DNA from: FEB-25 sp963822175
GTDB lineage: Bacteria; Chloroflexota; Anaerolineae; Anaerolineales; UBA4823
DNA: 64,000 bases
Direction of reading: 5' to 3'
NCBI GenBank assembly: GCA_963822175.1
Contig: CAWGGJ010000008.1
Span: forward strand, 372,001 to 436,000
Every line of letters starts with the position of its first letter. Position 1 is the stretch's first letter. The position numbers and the translations under genes are program-made. Positions 45,018 through 54,304 of the stretch are shown piece by piece. Under the pieces are notes generated by a model that was not told where the DNA came from, did no database searches, and was given only the letters and a program-made list of their open reading frames with translations.

Positions 45018-46459
45018 TGTTTAATAACTTGCGTGCCCGTTTGATCCTCAGCCATGCATTACCCCTGTTGATCATTATTCCGATCATGGGGGTAGCCCTG
45101 GCGAACCTCATTGAGAAGCGAGTGTTATTGCCCAGCCTCTCGAGGGCACTGATGACCAATGCAGTACTACTGGCTGATGTGGCAGGCAATGAGCAGGCTT
45201 TTTGGACTACTCCTGGTTATGCACAATACTACCTGACCCACTTGCGACATGATATCAGCGCTCGGGTGGAGCTTCTCACTCCTGGGGGACAGCTGCTTGC
45301 ATCATCGGATCCGGCTGAATCATCGCTCATCGGTATCATTCTGGATTTTGCTGGAGTAGCCAAGGCACGCGCAGGGCAGGTGGCGAGTTATATCTACTAC
45401 AACATTTCCTCTCCATCGGAGGTGATCGATGTATTTGTTCCTGTAATCGATCAAAACCAGAAGCTGGTCGGAATTTTGCGTATGTCTTATACGTATAACA
45501 CCATCTATTCAGAATTGGTCCAGTCACGCTCCGTTATTATCTTTACATTAGCAGGCGGATTATTGATTGGTATCATCCTTGGTTGGAGTTTGGCTTTGAA
45601 TTTGAGTAGACCTATCCGCCAGGTAACCCAGGCGATCAATGACCTGGCGCATGGAAACCGTCAAACCCAGATCATCTCCCATGGACCGGAGGAAATCCAG
45701 CTCCTGGCACAGTCTTTCAATACTCTAAATGAGCGTTTGAGCAGCCTCGAGAAAGCCCGCAAGCAGCTTTTAGCCAACCTGGTGCATGAGTTGGGGCGGC
45801 CATTGGGAGCATTGCGTTCCGCCATTCAGGCGTTGGCAGGTGGGGCAGCAAAGGATCCGCAGCTTCTGCAGGAGCTTACTACTGGCATGGATGATCAGGC
45901 AGCTCGATTACAGCATCTTTTGGAAGAGTTGGCACAACTACACGATCAGGTATTGGGTACCCTTGAGCTGGATTATCAGCAGGTTGACCTGAGTGAATGG
46001 TTGCCGAAAGTTCTACGGCCATGGCAGGAGGCAGCGCTGGATAAACGCCTCGAATGGCAGACCGATATTCCCTCCAACCTGCCTGTGATCCTGGCTGACC
46101 CGGTGAGGCTGGCATCAGCGATAGAAAATCTGGTCAGCAATGCTGTTAAATACACCCATTCTGGGGGAACCGTCCTGGTCAACGCAATGGTGCAGGAGAG
46201 GGAGTTATTAATCCAGGTGCGTGATAACGGATCTGGTGTCGAGATTGAAGAGCAGCAGAAGATTTTTGATCCATTTTACCGGGGAAACCAGGGAAGGCGC
46301 TTCAAACAGGGCATGGGATTGGGATTAAGCATTGCCCGCGATCTGGTGCAGGCCCATGGCGGTGAGATCAGTCTGGAAAGCGAACCCGGTAAGGGGAGTA
46401 CGTTCACCATTCACCTTCCATTGGAAAATACAGAATCAACGGTAGTTCCAGCTGCATAA
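45017..46459 (+). CDS. Sensor histidine kinase
   Basis: The 480-residue kinase has an N-terminal membrane helix, an extracytoplasmic domain of about 135 residues (30-165), a second helix (IIFTLAGGLLIGIILGWSLAL), a HAMP linker, a HisKA domain with the phospho-His in LANLVHELGRPLG (the usual HELRTPL form altered), and a HATPase domain with LVSNAVKYT, IRDNGSG-like VRDNGSGVEIEEQ and GLGLSIARDL. It starts with ATG 45017, overlapping the response regulator stop. The extracytoplasmic sensor probably detects envelope stress. Confidence 0.9.
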   Translation: MFNNLRARLILSHALPLLIIIPIMGVALANLIEKRVLLPSLSRALMTNAVLLADVAGNEQAFWTTPGYAQYYLTHLRHDISARVELLTPGGQLLASSDPAESSLIGIILDFAGVAKARAGQVASYIYYNISSPSEVIDVFVPVIDQNQKLVGILRMSYTYNTIYSELVQSRSVIIFTLAGGLLIGIILGWSLALNLSRPIRQVTQAINDLAHGNRQTQIISHGPEEIQLLAQSFNTLNERLSSLEKARKQLLANLVHELGRPLGALRSAIQALAGGAAKDPQLLQELTTGMDDQAARLQHLLEELAQLHDQVLGTLELDYQQVDLSEWLPKVLRPWQEAALDKRLEWQTDIPSNLPVILADPVRLASAIENLVSNAVKYTHSGGTVLVNAMVQERELLIQVRDNGSGVEIEEQQKIFDPFYRGNQGRRFKQGMGLGLSIARDLVQAHGGEISLESEPGKGSTFTIHLPLENTESTVVPAA

Positions 46460-46512
46460 TATTTTCACCCTGAATTTCACCTTTGAAGAACCTCATTTGA
46501 TTTTGATGTGTG

Positions 46513-46534
46513 GTTAAACTTAACTTAAGGTTAC
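46513..46534. promoter_or_regulatory. TTAA-rich near-palindrome upstream of htrA
   Basis: GTTAAACTTAACTTAAGGTTA contains spaced TTAA tetrads and a near-palindrome (TTAACTTAAGGTTA) between the two-component genes and htrA, the kind of site an OmpR-type regulator binds. An A/T-rich -10 region (TTATAAATA) follows near 46600. Confidence 0.35.
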
Positions 46535-46624
46535 TGTAGGGGAGAGATAAGGACGAATGGCAGGTGTCAGGACTATGATACCGATAAATTTTACTAGATT
46601 ATTATAAATAGTCCGGAGGACACC

Positions 46625-47908
46625 ATGAATAAAAAAATACTGAGTATCACAAGTCTATTAATCGTTTCCGTAATGCTACTTTCAGCCTGTAGTGGTTTAT
46701 CATCAGCATTAACCGACACGATTAGCCAAGCAAACATCGCCCAAGCTGCTCAATCAACCGAAGCAACAACAACATCATCCAGTTCACCTTCGTCTGATAG
46801 TACCTCACCATCAGCTTTACCTGCTGGAACAAACGGGTCTGATCTTCTCGCAGCTTATGAAACTGCGCTTGAAAACATTTATACAACCGTCAGCCCGCAG
46901 GTGGTGAATATATCGGTTTTGATGCCATTCAACAGCAGTGATTTACAAAATTTCCCGGGTTTGGATAACATACCTCAATCCCAGACACCTCAATTCAGCA
47001 GTGCATTGGGTTCCGGTTTTGTTTGGGATAAGAATGGTGATATTGTCACCAACAATCACGTCGTTGATGGTGCATCAAAAATCCAGGTCACCTTCTCGGA
47101 TGGTACCACTGTCCCAGCGACCTTAGTCGGTAATGATCCCTATAGCGACCTGGCTGTGATCAAGGTTGATGTATCTACCGATATGCTGAATCCGGTAACA
47201 ATGGCAGATTCAACCCTGGTTAAGGTGGGTGAGATCGCCATCGCCATTGGCAATCCCTACGGTTTTGAGGGTTCAATGACCGTGGGTAACGTTAGTGGCC
47301 TTGGCCGTGACCTTCCGTCCAGCCAGGCAGACCAGAGTAGCGGTGCAACTTACTCGATTCCGGAGATCATCCAGACCGATGCCTCGATTAACCCAGGCAA
47401 CTCGGGTGGTGTGTTGGTCAATGACCAGGGGCAGGTGATCGGTGTCACCTCAGCGATCGAATCAGCCAGTGGTTCAAACTCGGGCATTGGCTTTGCCATT
47501 CCAGCTGAGATCGTTTCAAAAGTAGTACCTGAATTGATCAAATCGGGTAAATATGAGCATCCATACCTGGGTATCAGTGGAACCGACATGACTCCTGATA
47601 TTGCCCAGGCAATGAACCTGCCCGCTGAATCACGTGGCGCTCTGGTTATCCAGGTAACTGACGCTGGTCCTGCCTCCAAGGCTGGTCTACAGGGAAGCAA
47701 CGATACTGTAACTATCAATGGAGTACAGGGTACCGTTGGTGGTGATGTCATCACCGCTATCAACGGACAGACCATCAATAGCATGTCTGATATCATCGCC
47801 TACCTGGCTGTCAACACACAGGTAGGTCAGACGGTGACCTTGACAATCCTGCGCGATGGTCAAACACAGACCGTTGATGTAACCCTGGGCAGCCGCCCCA
47901 CTCAGTAA
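46625..47908 (+). CDS. htrA: HtrA/DegP-type serine protease lipoprotein with PDZ domain
   Basis: The 427-residue protein has a lipobox LLSAC22, a Ser/Thr-rich linker, then a trypsin-like domain with His145 (TNNHVVDGA), Asp175 (YSDLAVIK) and Ser260 (NPGNSGGVL), and one PDZ domain at about 310-425 (GALVIQVTDAGPASKAGLQ, GGDVITAINGQ). It is anchored outside the membrane and degrades or refolds misfolded envelope proteins. GGAGG lies 5 bases before ATG. It follows the two-component system, an arrangement known from other bacteria for stress-induced HtrA. Confidence 0.92.
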   Translation: MNKKILSITSLLIVSVMLLSACSGLSSALTDTISQANIAQAAQSTEATTTSSSSPSSDSTSPSALPAGTNGSDLLAAYETALENIYTTVSPQVVNISVLMPFNSSDLQNFPGLDNIPQSQTPQFSSALGSGFVWDKNGDIVTNNHVVDGASKIQVTFSDGTTVPATLVGNDPYSDLAVIKVDVSTDMLNPVTMADSTLVKVGEIAIAIGNPYGFEGSMTVGNVSGLGRDLPSSQADQSSGATYSIPEIIQTDASINPGNSGGVLVNDQGQVIGVTSAIESASGSNSGIGFAIPAEIVSKVVPELIKSGKYEHPYLGISGTDMTPDIAQAMNLPAESRGALVIQVTDAGPASKAGLQGSNDTVTINGVQGTVGGDVITAINGQTINSMSDIIAYLAVNTQVGQTVTLTILRDGQTQTVDVTLGSRPTQ

Positions 47909-47928
47909 ATTCTATCGAATATCCCCAT

Positions 47929-47966
47929 CTGTCTCCCCTGGATTCGTTATGTCCATGGGGAGACAG
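47929..47966 (+). promoter_or_regulatory. Hairpin between htrA and the S41 gene
   Basis: A 10-bp stem CTGTCTCCCC/GGGGAGACAG, extended by TGGA/TCCA across a one-base bulge, without a T-run. It may protect or attenuate the htrA-S41 transcript. Confidence 0.5.
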
Positions 47967-47990
47967 GTTGGTTGAAGAAGAGGAAAATCC

Positions 47991-49253
47991 ATGATTAAAC
48001 GCCGTGGTGTACGCATCCTGATATTCCTAATAATCCTGCCCTTAATCCTGGGTTTAGGCTTTACGAGTGGCATCCTGGCCGATCGCTACCTCTTTACACC
48101 GGCAATTGCCTCTGCCAGTAGTTCAAGTGAGAGTAATAAGTTGGATTTGGTCGACCAGGCATACCAGATCATCCAGCAGAATTATGTGGATCGGGATGCC
48201 ATCCAACAGCCCCAGCTTGCTTATGGCGCGATCAGCGGGATGGTTGATGCACTGGGTGACACAGGCCATAGCCGCTTTTTAACCCCTGAGATGGTGAAAG
48301 CGGAAAATAACTTCACCCAGGGCAATTTTGAAGGAATTGGAGCGCAGGTCATGCTGAAAAATGGCCAGGTGGTTGTCGTCGCTCCCATCGATGGCTCACC
48401 AGCCCTGGCAGCCGGGGTCAAAGCCGGGGATATTTTTATCAAGGTGGATGGAGTTGACCTGACTGGTTTGAGCTTAAATGATGTGGTTACCAAAGTATTA
48501 GGTCCAGCAGGGACAAAAGTGACCATCACCCTGCAGGATCCACAAACCGGGGTATTCAGGGATGTGACCATCACCCGAGCAAAGATAAATCTTCAGAATG
48601 TTACCTGGTCGATGCTTCCCGGCACTTCCATCGCTCACCTGCGGATTGCAGCCTTCAGCCAGGGTGTAACCAAAGACTTGCAAGCTGCCTTAAAACAGAT
48701 CCAGGCACAGGCTGCCACAGGCATCATTCTTGATCTGCGCAACGATCCGGGTGGATTACTGGATGAAGCCATCGGTGTCGGCAGCCAATTCCTGGGTGAT
48801 GGAAATGTCCTGTTGGTCAAGAATGCCCAGGGGCAGGAGCAGGCCATACCGGTCAAACCTGGTGGATTAGCAGTGAATATACCTCTCGTGGTACTGGTGA
48901 ACCAGGGTACTGCCAGCGCTGCTGAAATTGTTGCCGGGGCGATCCAGGACGCACACCGGGGAACCCTGATCGGCGATACCACCTTCGGAACCGGGACGGT
49001 GCTAAATCACTTTTCCTTAGCGGATGGCTCCGAGATATTATTAGCCACCGAAGAATGGCTGACTCCCAACGGGCGGACGATCTGGCACCAGGGTATCGTT
49101 CCTGATGAGAGTGTCAGCCTACCAGCAGAGGGTATTCTTCTGGTCCCAGCGATGGAAAAGGCAATGACGGCTGTCCGAACTTCAGAAAAGCCTGGATGTG
49201 CAGCTGTTACATGCGATAGATATCCTTGGAAAGTTTGGAAAGTAAATACCTAG
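47991..49253 (+). CDS. S41-type C-terminal processing protease, 3' end frame-shifted
   Basis: The 420-residue protein has a membrane anchor (residues 8-28), a helical domain, a PDZ domain (about 113-200: GIGAQVMLKNGQVVVVAPIDGSPALAAGVKAGD), and the S41 catalytic domain with ILDLRNDPGGLLDEA and the nucleophile Ser309 (NQGTASAAEI). The usual catalytic Lys of TFGKG is a Thr here (TFGTGTV, Thr334). One extra C near 49175 shifts the end. The other frame gives ELQKSLDVQLLHAIDILGKFGK and a stop at 49243, the normal family ending. It probably works with HtrA. Confidence 0.85.
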   Translation: MIKRRGVRILIFLIILPLILGLGFTSGILADRYLFTPAIASASSSSESNKLDLVDQAYQIIQQNYVDRDAIQQPQLAYGAISGMVDALGDTGHSRFLTPEMVKAENNFTQGNFEGIGAQVMLKNGQVVVVAPIDGSPALAAGVKAGDIFIKVDGVDLTGLSLNDVVTKVLGPAGTKVTITLQDPQTGVFRDVTITRAKINLQNVTWSMLPGTSIAHLRIAAFSQGVTKDLQAALKQIQAQAATGIILDLRNDPGGLLDEAIGVGSQFLGDGNVLLVKNAQGQEQAIPVKPGGLAVNIPLVVLVNQGTASAAEIVAGAIQDAHRGTLIGDTTFGTGTVLNHFSLADGSEILLATEEWLTPNGRTIWHQGIVPDESVSLPAEGILLVPAMEKAMTAVRTSEKPGCAAVTCDRYPWKVWKVNT

Positions 49254-49260
49254 CTGCTGG

Positions 49261-49640
49261 CTTTATTAAAGCACGCAAATCAAGGAAATGATCGTTTCTC
49301 TATTTGCTTCAAGGTATCGCCGTAATCCGTCCGTAACTGCTGCAAGCATCATATCGCTAACGGTTCCTATAAGTTCTCTGCTCAGCGACTTGATCAATTC
49401 CAATGGAATAGGAGCCGACCAGGTATAGTTCTTGCCTACCCTACATTTTCCACTTTCACACCTCGCGGGCTGTTATTTCTGCGTGCTGAGCGTCTACGAT
49501 CTTCTTGCTCACTTTTTGCCGGGGTAGATCGAATTACCCGACAACCTTTCTGAGGGCATTTCTTCCGATATTCAAACTCAGGCGGTTCAGCTTTTGGTAA
49601 TTTCAGGTTTACAATTACAGGTGTGTCTCTATGTTCGCAG
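49261..49640 (-). pseudogene. Scrambled Cys-containing ORF remnant
   Basis: On the minus strand three frames together resemble one coding sequence: PVIVNLKLPKAEPPEFEYRKKCPQKGC (Cys pair), then FDLPRQKVSKKIVDAQHAEITAREV, then RCESGKCRVGKNYTW and LELIKSLSRELIGTVSDMMLAAVTDGLRRYLEANRETI. The first piece is reminiscent of zinc-ribbon starts of transposases, but that is uncertain. Each step needs a frame change, so no intact gene is present. Confidence 0.3.
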
Positions 49641-49678
49641 GATGTGGGGTGGTTGAATAACCGCCCCACATCTTTTTA
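49641..49678 (+). terminator. Strong intrinsic terminator
   Basis: GATGTGGGGTGGTT and AACCGCCCCACATC pair over 14 positions with one G-T wobble and a four-base loop, followed by TTTTT. It should end transcripts of the htrA-S41 cluster, about 390 bases downstream. Confidence 0.85.
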
Positions 49679-49789
49679 ACCACCTTATTACCGGCATTGG
49701 AACGATCACGCAGGATGAGATCCCGCCATCATCGCCCTGGCGACATTTTTTTCGGCTTGGTGGATGGTCAGTTCCAGGCGAATTCCCAT

Positions 49790-51418
49790 CTACCGATGGA
49801 TTTTACTGGTTTCATTCCTCCCCTCGTATGCCTCTCTGATGTTCCCATCTTTGTTGAGATAGCCATCATATTCGGCGCCGGCGCCTGACGAAACCCAGCC
49901 ATCCATGACAAAGGGAAGATCTCGGTCAGCGGAAATCCATTCGCCGTTGTAGCGTCGGGCAATGTGCGTGTGTGTGCCGGTGGTATCACCACCCTCACAC
50001 GATGGGTGGCCGATCCGGTCGCCAGCGTGCAAATATGCACCCGGTTCAACCCGGTCACGGGTTGCGATATGCATGTAGAAAACAACCCAGCCGGTTTGCT
50101 CAAGGCCATCGGCGGGTGCTCCGGGGGTGTCAATATCTTGAATGACCTCGCCCCAGGCTGCGCGCACAACCGGCCCATCGGCCATTGCTACCACCCAGGC
50201 ATTGCTTGCCACACAACCCACCTGGTTGCCAGGTGGAGCAAAGTCCAGAGCAGCCCAGGGTGAGCCATCCCCCCAGGCATTGTGCGGGCCGCCGGTAAAG
50301 TTCCAAACCTCTCCGATTTCAAACGGAAGCTGCAATATGGGCTGGGTGAGCCCCACCGGGACCAGGGGTTCAACAGCACGGCTGAAGGGGAAACCGAACA
50401 GGCTGTTGTAGGTTGCATACACCCCATTTTCAGAAACAGCCTCTTCCCAATCGGCCTGCCCATCTAACAACGCAAACATCTCCTGGACGGCTGCTGTTCC
50501 AGCGTTTATGACCTGCGAAACGGGGATAATGGTCTCATCTGCCAGCCTCCAGGTGTTCTCGGCGTTGAAGCGCCAAAAATAATAGCCGCGATTGAGGTTA
50601 TCTGCCGCCCAGGAAAGCTGGTAATACAGGCCTTTCCAGCGGATATTTTCTAGCCCAACCGGGTATTGTAGGGTAGAAGTGTCAGGGTTGGGTTGGGTGA
50701 CCCAGCCACTCTGGTACTCAAGCACTGCCAGGAGCAAGCGCGGGTTGACCGAATATTCTTCTGCCACGCGCTGGACGATCTGAGCGCCGGTCAGGATTTG
50801 GTCTTCAACCCATTCGTTGTAATGAGCTAGGTAGCCGTTCTGGTCTGCGATGAATTGCTCCACATCGAAATCGAGGCTGCTAGGACTGTAAACCGCTTCT
50901 GAATCAGGGATGATTTTGAATGATGGCCCGGTGGGAGATGGCGGGTGGACTGGAATGGTCAATTTCTGCCCGACCTGCATTGCAGCCGGATCCACTCCAT
51001 TTTCTTTGACAATTTCCTCGATCGTAACATCGAAATTCTTGGCAATCTTGCCCATTGTATCGCCGGCTTGGACCGTATATTCCACCGGTTCTGTGCGTAT
51101 CTCTGGCAGATTATGCGGCGCATCCGGGGTTGGAGATGCAAAGGGGTTAACAGCTGTGGGCGGTACTGGTGTGAGAACAAACGGGGTATCGACTGCTGCC
51201 GGCAGTGGTGCAAGGGTCGTCGCTGCGCTCGCAGGTTCGCTGGCCGGGCTTGTTGTGGGCAGCACCTGAGCGCCGAGCGTTGGCGTGCCCCCAGGCGCAG
51301 CAGCTGGGATGGTACAGGCAGAAAAGGTGAAGGCCAGGATGGCGACCATGATTGCCAAGAAACCGTATTTAAAATATGCGGGGGTAATGTGTGAACCCAT
51401 GGGTGCGATTGCTGACAT
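49790..51418 (-). CDS. LysM and M23-peptidase-like lipoprotein
   Basis: The 542-residue lipoprotein has a signal ending TFSAC (residue 35), a Thr/Pro-rich spacer, a LysM domain (EYTVQAGDTMGKIAKNFDVTIEEIVKENGV, about 112-157) that binds peptidoglycan, a large alpha region of about 200 residues, and a C-terminal M23-like (lysostaphin-type) domain with PHNAWGDGSPWAALDFAPP, FYMHIATRDRV and THTHIARRYNGEW. The His and Asp residues of the zinc site are present. It probably cuts or remodels cell-wall peptides outside the cell. It faces the htrA/S41 genes across the terminator. Confidence 0.85.
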   Translation of the reverse strand: MSAIAPMGSHITPAYFKYGFLAIMVAILAFTFSACTIPAAAPGGTPTLGAQVLPTTSPASEPASAATTLAPLPAAVDTPFVLTPVPPTAVNPFASPTPDAPHNLPEIRTEPVEYTVQAGDTMGKIAKNFDVTIEEIVKENGVDPAAMQVGQKLTIPVHPPSPTGPSFKIIPDSEAVYSPSSLDFDVEQFIADQNGYLAHYNEWVEDQILTGAQIVQRVAEEYSVNPRLLLAVLEYQSGWVTQPNPDTSTLQYPVGLENIRWKGLYYQLSWAADNLNRGYYFWRFNAENTWRLADETIIPVSQVINAGTAAVQEMFALLDGQADWEEAVSENGVYATYNSLFGFPFSRAVEPLVPVGLTQPILQLPFEIGEVWNFTGGPHNAWGDGSPWAALDFAPPGNQVGCVASNAWVVAMADGPVVRAAWGEVIQDIDTPGAPADGLEQTGWVVFYMHIATRDRVEPGAYLHAGDRIGHPSCEGGDTTGTHTHIARRYNGEWISADRDLPFVMDGWVSSGAGAEYDGYLNKDGNIREAYEGRNETSKIHR

Positions 51419-52504
51419 TCTACATTATATAGATGGGGACGTCAATTTGATGTTAAATCCAGTGAATTAACCGGATTTATCATCTTCTATGCAAAATATG
51501 ACCTACACATGTTGCACTGTAAAGGCAGCGGTGACACGGGAATTTTTAGCATGATTAAAAAAATGTGCGGGAGAACCAGATAAATCAATAACATTCTCGA
51601 TATCTAATTATCGCCCAGCATCTGAGCTCTGATTTTCATCGTCTCTACGCTGAATGTACAAATACGGAATAGAAGATCAATGATTTTTGCTATGTTATCC
51701 GCTAATTAATACGTGTTGCTCTGATCCGCTCTGAGATAATTTACCTGATTACACCTCTGATTAAGTCGCATTGTGATGGCTGACCACCTCAGCGGAATAA
51801 TCTGGCAACAGGGCATTGACCCGACTGAGAGCGTCTCCCCGTCCGCAGATATCAATCCGCTGATACCCAAGCCAAAAATCGGATGATGGCTGCACTACTG
51901 CAAGCCAGCCAGGATTTAACGCTATGGAAAGTAATCGAAGTTCTCTCCCAGGGAGTCAGGAAAAGCTGATACAGCCAGGGGCAGCGTTTGTTTGGTATAC
52001 CCTTCTCGGAAATTCTCTATCCTCCTTTCTGGGGAGGGTGCGTTTACGCACATCAAGGATTTTTTACAATTTTCAATACATTTACCCAATAGACTGGCCA
52101 GTTTATACCTATTTTGGTATTTCTAGTGGTATTCTCTATATTTTTTATTGATTTCTGTGCAATTCCGGTGCAATTTGGGGCAAGTTTCCTGTTATGCATG
52201 GAATCATGGAATGGTTGTACAATTTTTCATCAAAATTCATCATAAAAAAATAATCTTAACAATTAGGATATTTATTTGGGAAAATATTTGGGTTATGAGA
52301 TTACACCCGGTTAGACCTAACCAGTCTCCAGAGCTTTCTTCTACCAAATTGCACCAAATACTTTCCAGCTTTATAATTCATTCAATAAAATTGATAAACT
52401 CATTGTTTTGCTTTCAACAAACATTACTGAATAAAGCTTGTATATGGCGCTTTATTTGGAAGCTTTCCGTATATTAATTTTTGTAGGTTGTTGATACCTG
52501 ACAT
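51419..52504. other. AT-rich gene-poor stretch with protease debris
   Basis: About 1.1 kb with no intact gene. From 51774 to 51958 the plus strand holds the C-terminal coding sequence of another S41 protease in pieces: TGGCTGACCACC (WLT), IIWQQGIDPTESVSPSADINPLIP and, after a shift, MMAALLQASQDLTLWKVIEVLSQG. The remaining bases up to 52504 are strongly A/T-rich and show no gene. Confidence 0.6.
51774..51958 (+). pseudogene. Remnant of a second S41 protease gene
   Basis: The fragment parallels the end of the intact S41 protein at 49.05-49.24 kb (EEWLTPNGRTIWHQGIVPDESVSLP and the ELQKSLDVQLLHAIDIL tail) but is broken by two frame shifts and lacks all upstream domains. It is a truncated and decayed duplicate or relative. 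Confidence 0.6.
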
Positions 52505-53302
52505 ATGACCCAGACATCAGAAGAATCATGGGATTCTGTCAATGCATATGAGCAATATGTTGGCCGATGGAGCCGGCAAGTTGCTGCCCGTTTTTGGCAC
52601 TGGCTCGCACTTTCTCCAGGCCTAGCATGGGCGGATGTAGGCTGCGGCACCGGTGCCCTGGCATCCACGATCCTAACCCTTGGTATACCGAATTCTATTT
52701 ACGGTATCGACTCATCGAAAGGATTCGTGTACCAGGCCCGGGACCGTATTAGGGATCCACGAGCCCACTTCATGATCGGAGACGCCACCCACCTCCCCTG
52801 GAAAGCGTCTCACTGGGACGTTGCCGTGTCAGGCTTGGTGCTCAACTTTGTTCAGGATCCCGACGCCATGACTCGAGAGATGAAACGCGTTACGAAGCCG
52901 GGTGGTTGGGTCGCAATGTATGTTTGGGACTACGCTGGTGGCATGCAAATGATGCGAAATTTCTGGGATGCCGCCATAGCTGTGAGCCCGAATGATTCCA
53001 GGTTCGACCAGGCTGAGCGATTTCCATTATGCCAGCCTGAACCGCTCCAGGCATTGTTTGAGCACAATCAGCTCAAGTCTGTTTCAGTTGAAGCCCTCGA
53101 GGTTCCGACTGTCTTCCAAAACTTCGATGACTACTGGCAGCCTTTCCTCGGAAAAACCGGCTCTGCCCCGACCTATCTAGCTTCGGTTAGCGATGATGTA
53201 CGCGAACAAATCCGAACGACCCTCGAGTCGCGGCTTGCCCCAATGCAAAATCAACCCATTCACCTGAGTGCCAGGGCTTGGGCGGTTCGGGGAATCGTTT
53301 AA
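52505..53302 (+). CDS. UbiE-like SAM-dependent methyltransferase
   Basis: The 265-residue protein has SAM motif I (LAWADVGCGTGALASTIL, about residues 39-56), GIDSSKGFVYQAR, HFMIGDATHLPWKASHWDVAVSGLVLNFV and KPGGWVAMYVWDYAGG, typical of small-molecule methyltransferases of the Methyltransf_11 type. It has normal base composition but sits between two A/T-rich gene-poor stretches, so it may be a recent arrival or a relic. ATG 52505 has no clear ribosome-binding site. Confidence 0.8.
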   Translation: MTQTSEESWDSVNAYEQYVGRWSRQVAARFWHWLALSPGLAWADVGCGTGALASTILTLGIPNSIYGIDSSKGFVYQARDRIRDPRAHFMIGDATHLPWKASHWDVAVSGLVLNFVQDPDAMTREMKRVTKPGGWVAMYVWDYAGGMQMMRNFWDAAIAVSPNDSRFDQAERFPLCQPEPLQALFEHNQLKSVSVEALEVPTVFQNFDDYWQPFLGKTGSAPTYLASVSDDVREQIRTTLESRLAPMQNQPIHLSARAWAVRGIV

Positions 53303-53717
53303 TGTCATACAGCTCAACATGGCATGCAGCACAAGGCACTAACGGTTCGCGATCAAAAGGTTCATCACCGAAGTGTCAAGATTAACAAGAACTGTATTGC
53401 GCACACCAGCCCCGGTTTTCACCACCACTCCATAGTTTTTATTCTTCTGTGTTGATGTTTTAACCATTTAAGGCATATTTGAGGCATCAATCTTAGTTTA
53501 AAAGAGTTACAGCGCTTCTGTGTTCTCTGCACCTGTCAACCTTCCACAATTTGCAACGGAGGGTTATTGGGCTTGCAGATTAATGGTTAGTTGAATATCG
53601 CCATTGTCTTGACTGCCTGGATTACAAGGAATACCGTCTTGACCTGACGAGCCTTAAGCAGTTATCCTAATTACCACAAATCCATTATGTCGATCGTCGG
53701 GTTCCATCAGCTTGTAA
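53303..53717. other. Gene-poor gap
   Basis: No clear gene. A 42-codon ATG-to-TAG frame on the minus strand (53339-53467) begins MVKTSTQKNKNYGVVVKTGAG and looks protein-like but too short to judge. The rest shows nothing. Confidence 0.3.
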
Positions 53718-54281
53718 TTACCCTGGTTGGATGACAATTTCCATATCTATCAGGCTGAGCAAGATACGATTTTCACGCCACGGCTCGATCCACTCATACA
53801 CCAGCCGGTCCCAGGGGTTCCACACCGTAGCCCAGATAAATATTGTCACTAGGCCGGTGGTGATGCCGATGACTGTGTCGGATGTAGAAGATAACAACGT
53901 TTGCGTTGTAATCAATAAAATAATAAGCAGTGCACTGGCAATAAGGATGGCAAGGCACAGCCCGATAATGCTCCGCCAACGTGATATCCGGATTGAGGCT
54001 TTGTTTTGAGCTATCTTTGCCTTTGCGTATTTTTTTATAGCATTAATCACCTGTTGCTGCAAGTCAGGTTTGATCTGATTGGGAGGCAGCTGAATGACCA
54101 ACCGTTTCCCCTGCCAGTTCCTTAGCCCATGGCCGAGTTCCTGATGAATGGCATAAGGAAGCCCTGCTTCACCCAGGATAACAATAGGCTTGTCAGAGAA
54201 AGGATTGATCGAAGAACCGTTAAATAATTGGTCGATCGTTTCGATGCTAATCAAGATATCTGCTGAATCATTCGCACTCAT
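53718..54281 (-). CDS. Small two-helix membrane protein next to the decarboxylase
   Basis: The 187-residue protein has a soluble N-terminal part of about 100 residues, then two hydrophobic helices (IIGLCLAILIASALLIILLI and VIGITTGLVTIFIWATVW), and ends with NPWDRLVYEWIEPWRENRILLSLIDMEI, which looks conserved. I do not recognise the family. It starts 23 bases after the decarboxylase stop on the same strand, so it should be cotranscribed. A function in pH or polyamine homeostasis is only inferred from this. Confidence 0.6.
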   Translation of the reverse strand: MSANDSADILISIETIDQLFNGSSINPFSDKPIVILGEAGLPYAIHQELGHGLRNWQGKRLVIQLPPNQIKPDLQQQVINAIKKYAKAKIAQNKASIRISRWRSIIGLCLAILIASALLIILLITTQTLLSSTSDTVIGITTGLVTIFIWATVWNPWDRLVYEWIEPWRENRILLSLIDMEIVIQPG

Positions 54282-54304
54282 AATTAATGCTCCTTCGACC
54301 TCAA

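Noticed and set aside
51924..52151. 75-residue plus-strand frame
   Set aside because: It begins inside the S41 debris and runs into A/T-rich sequence, with composition unlike a protein.
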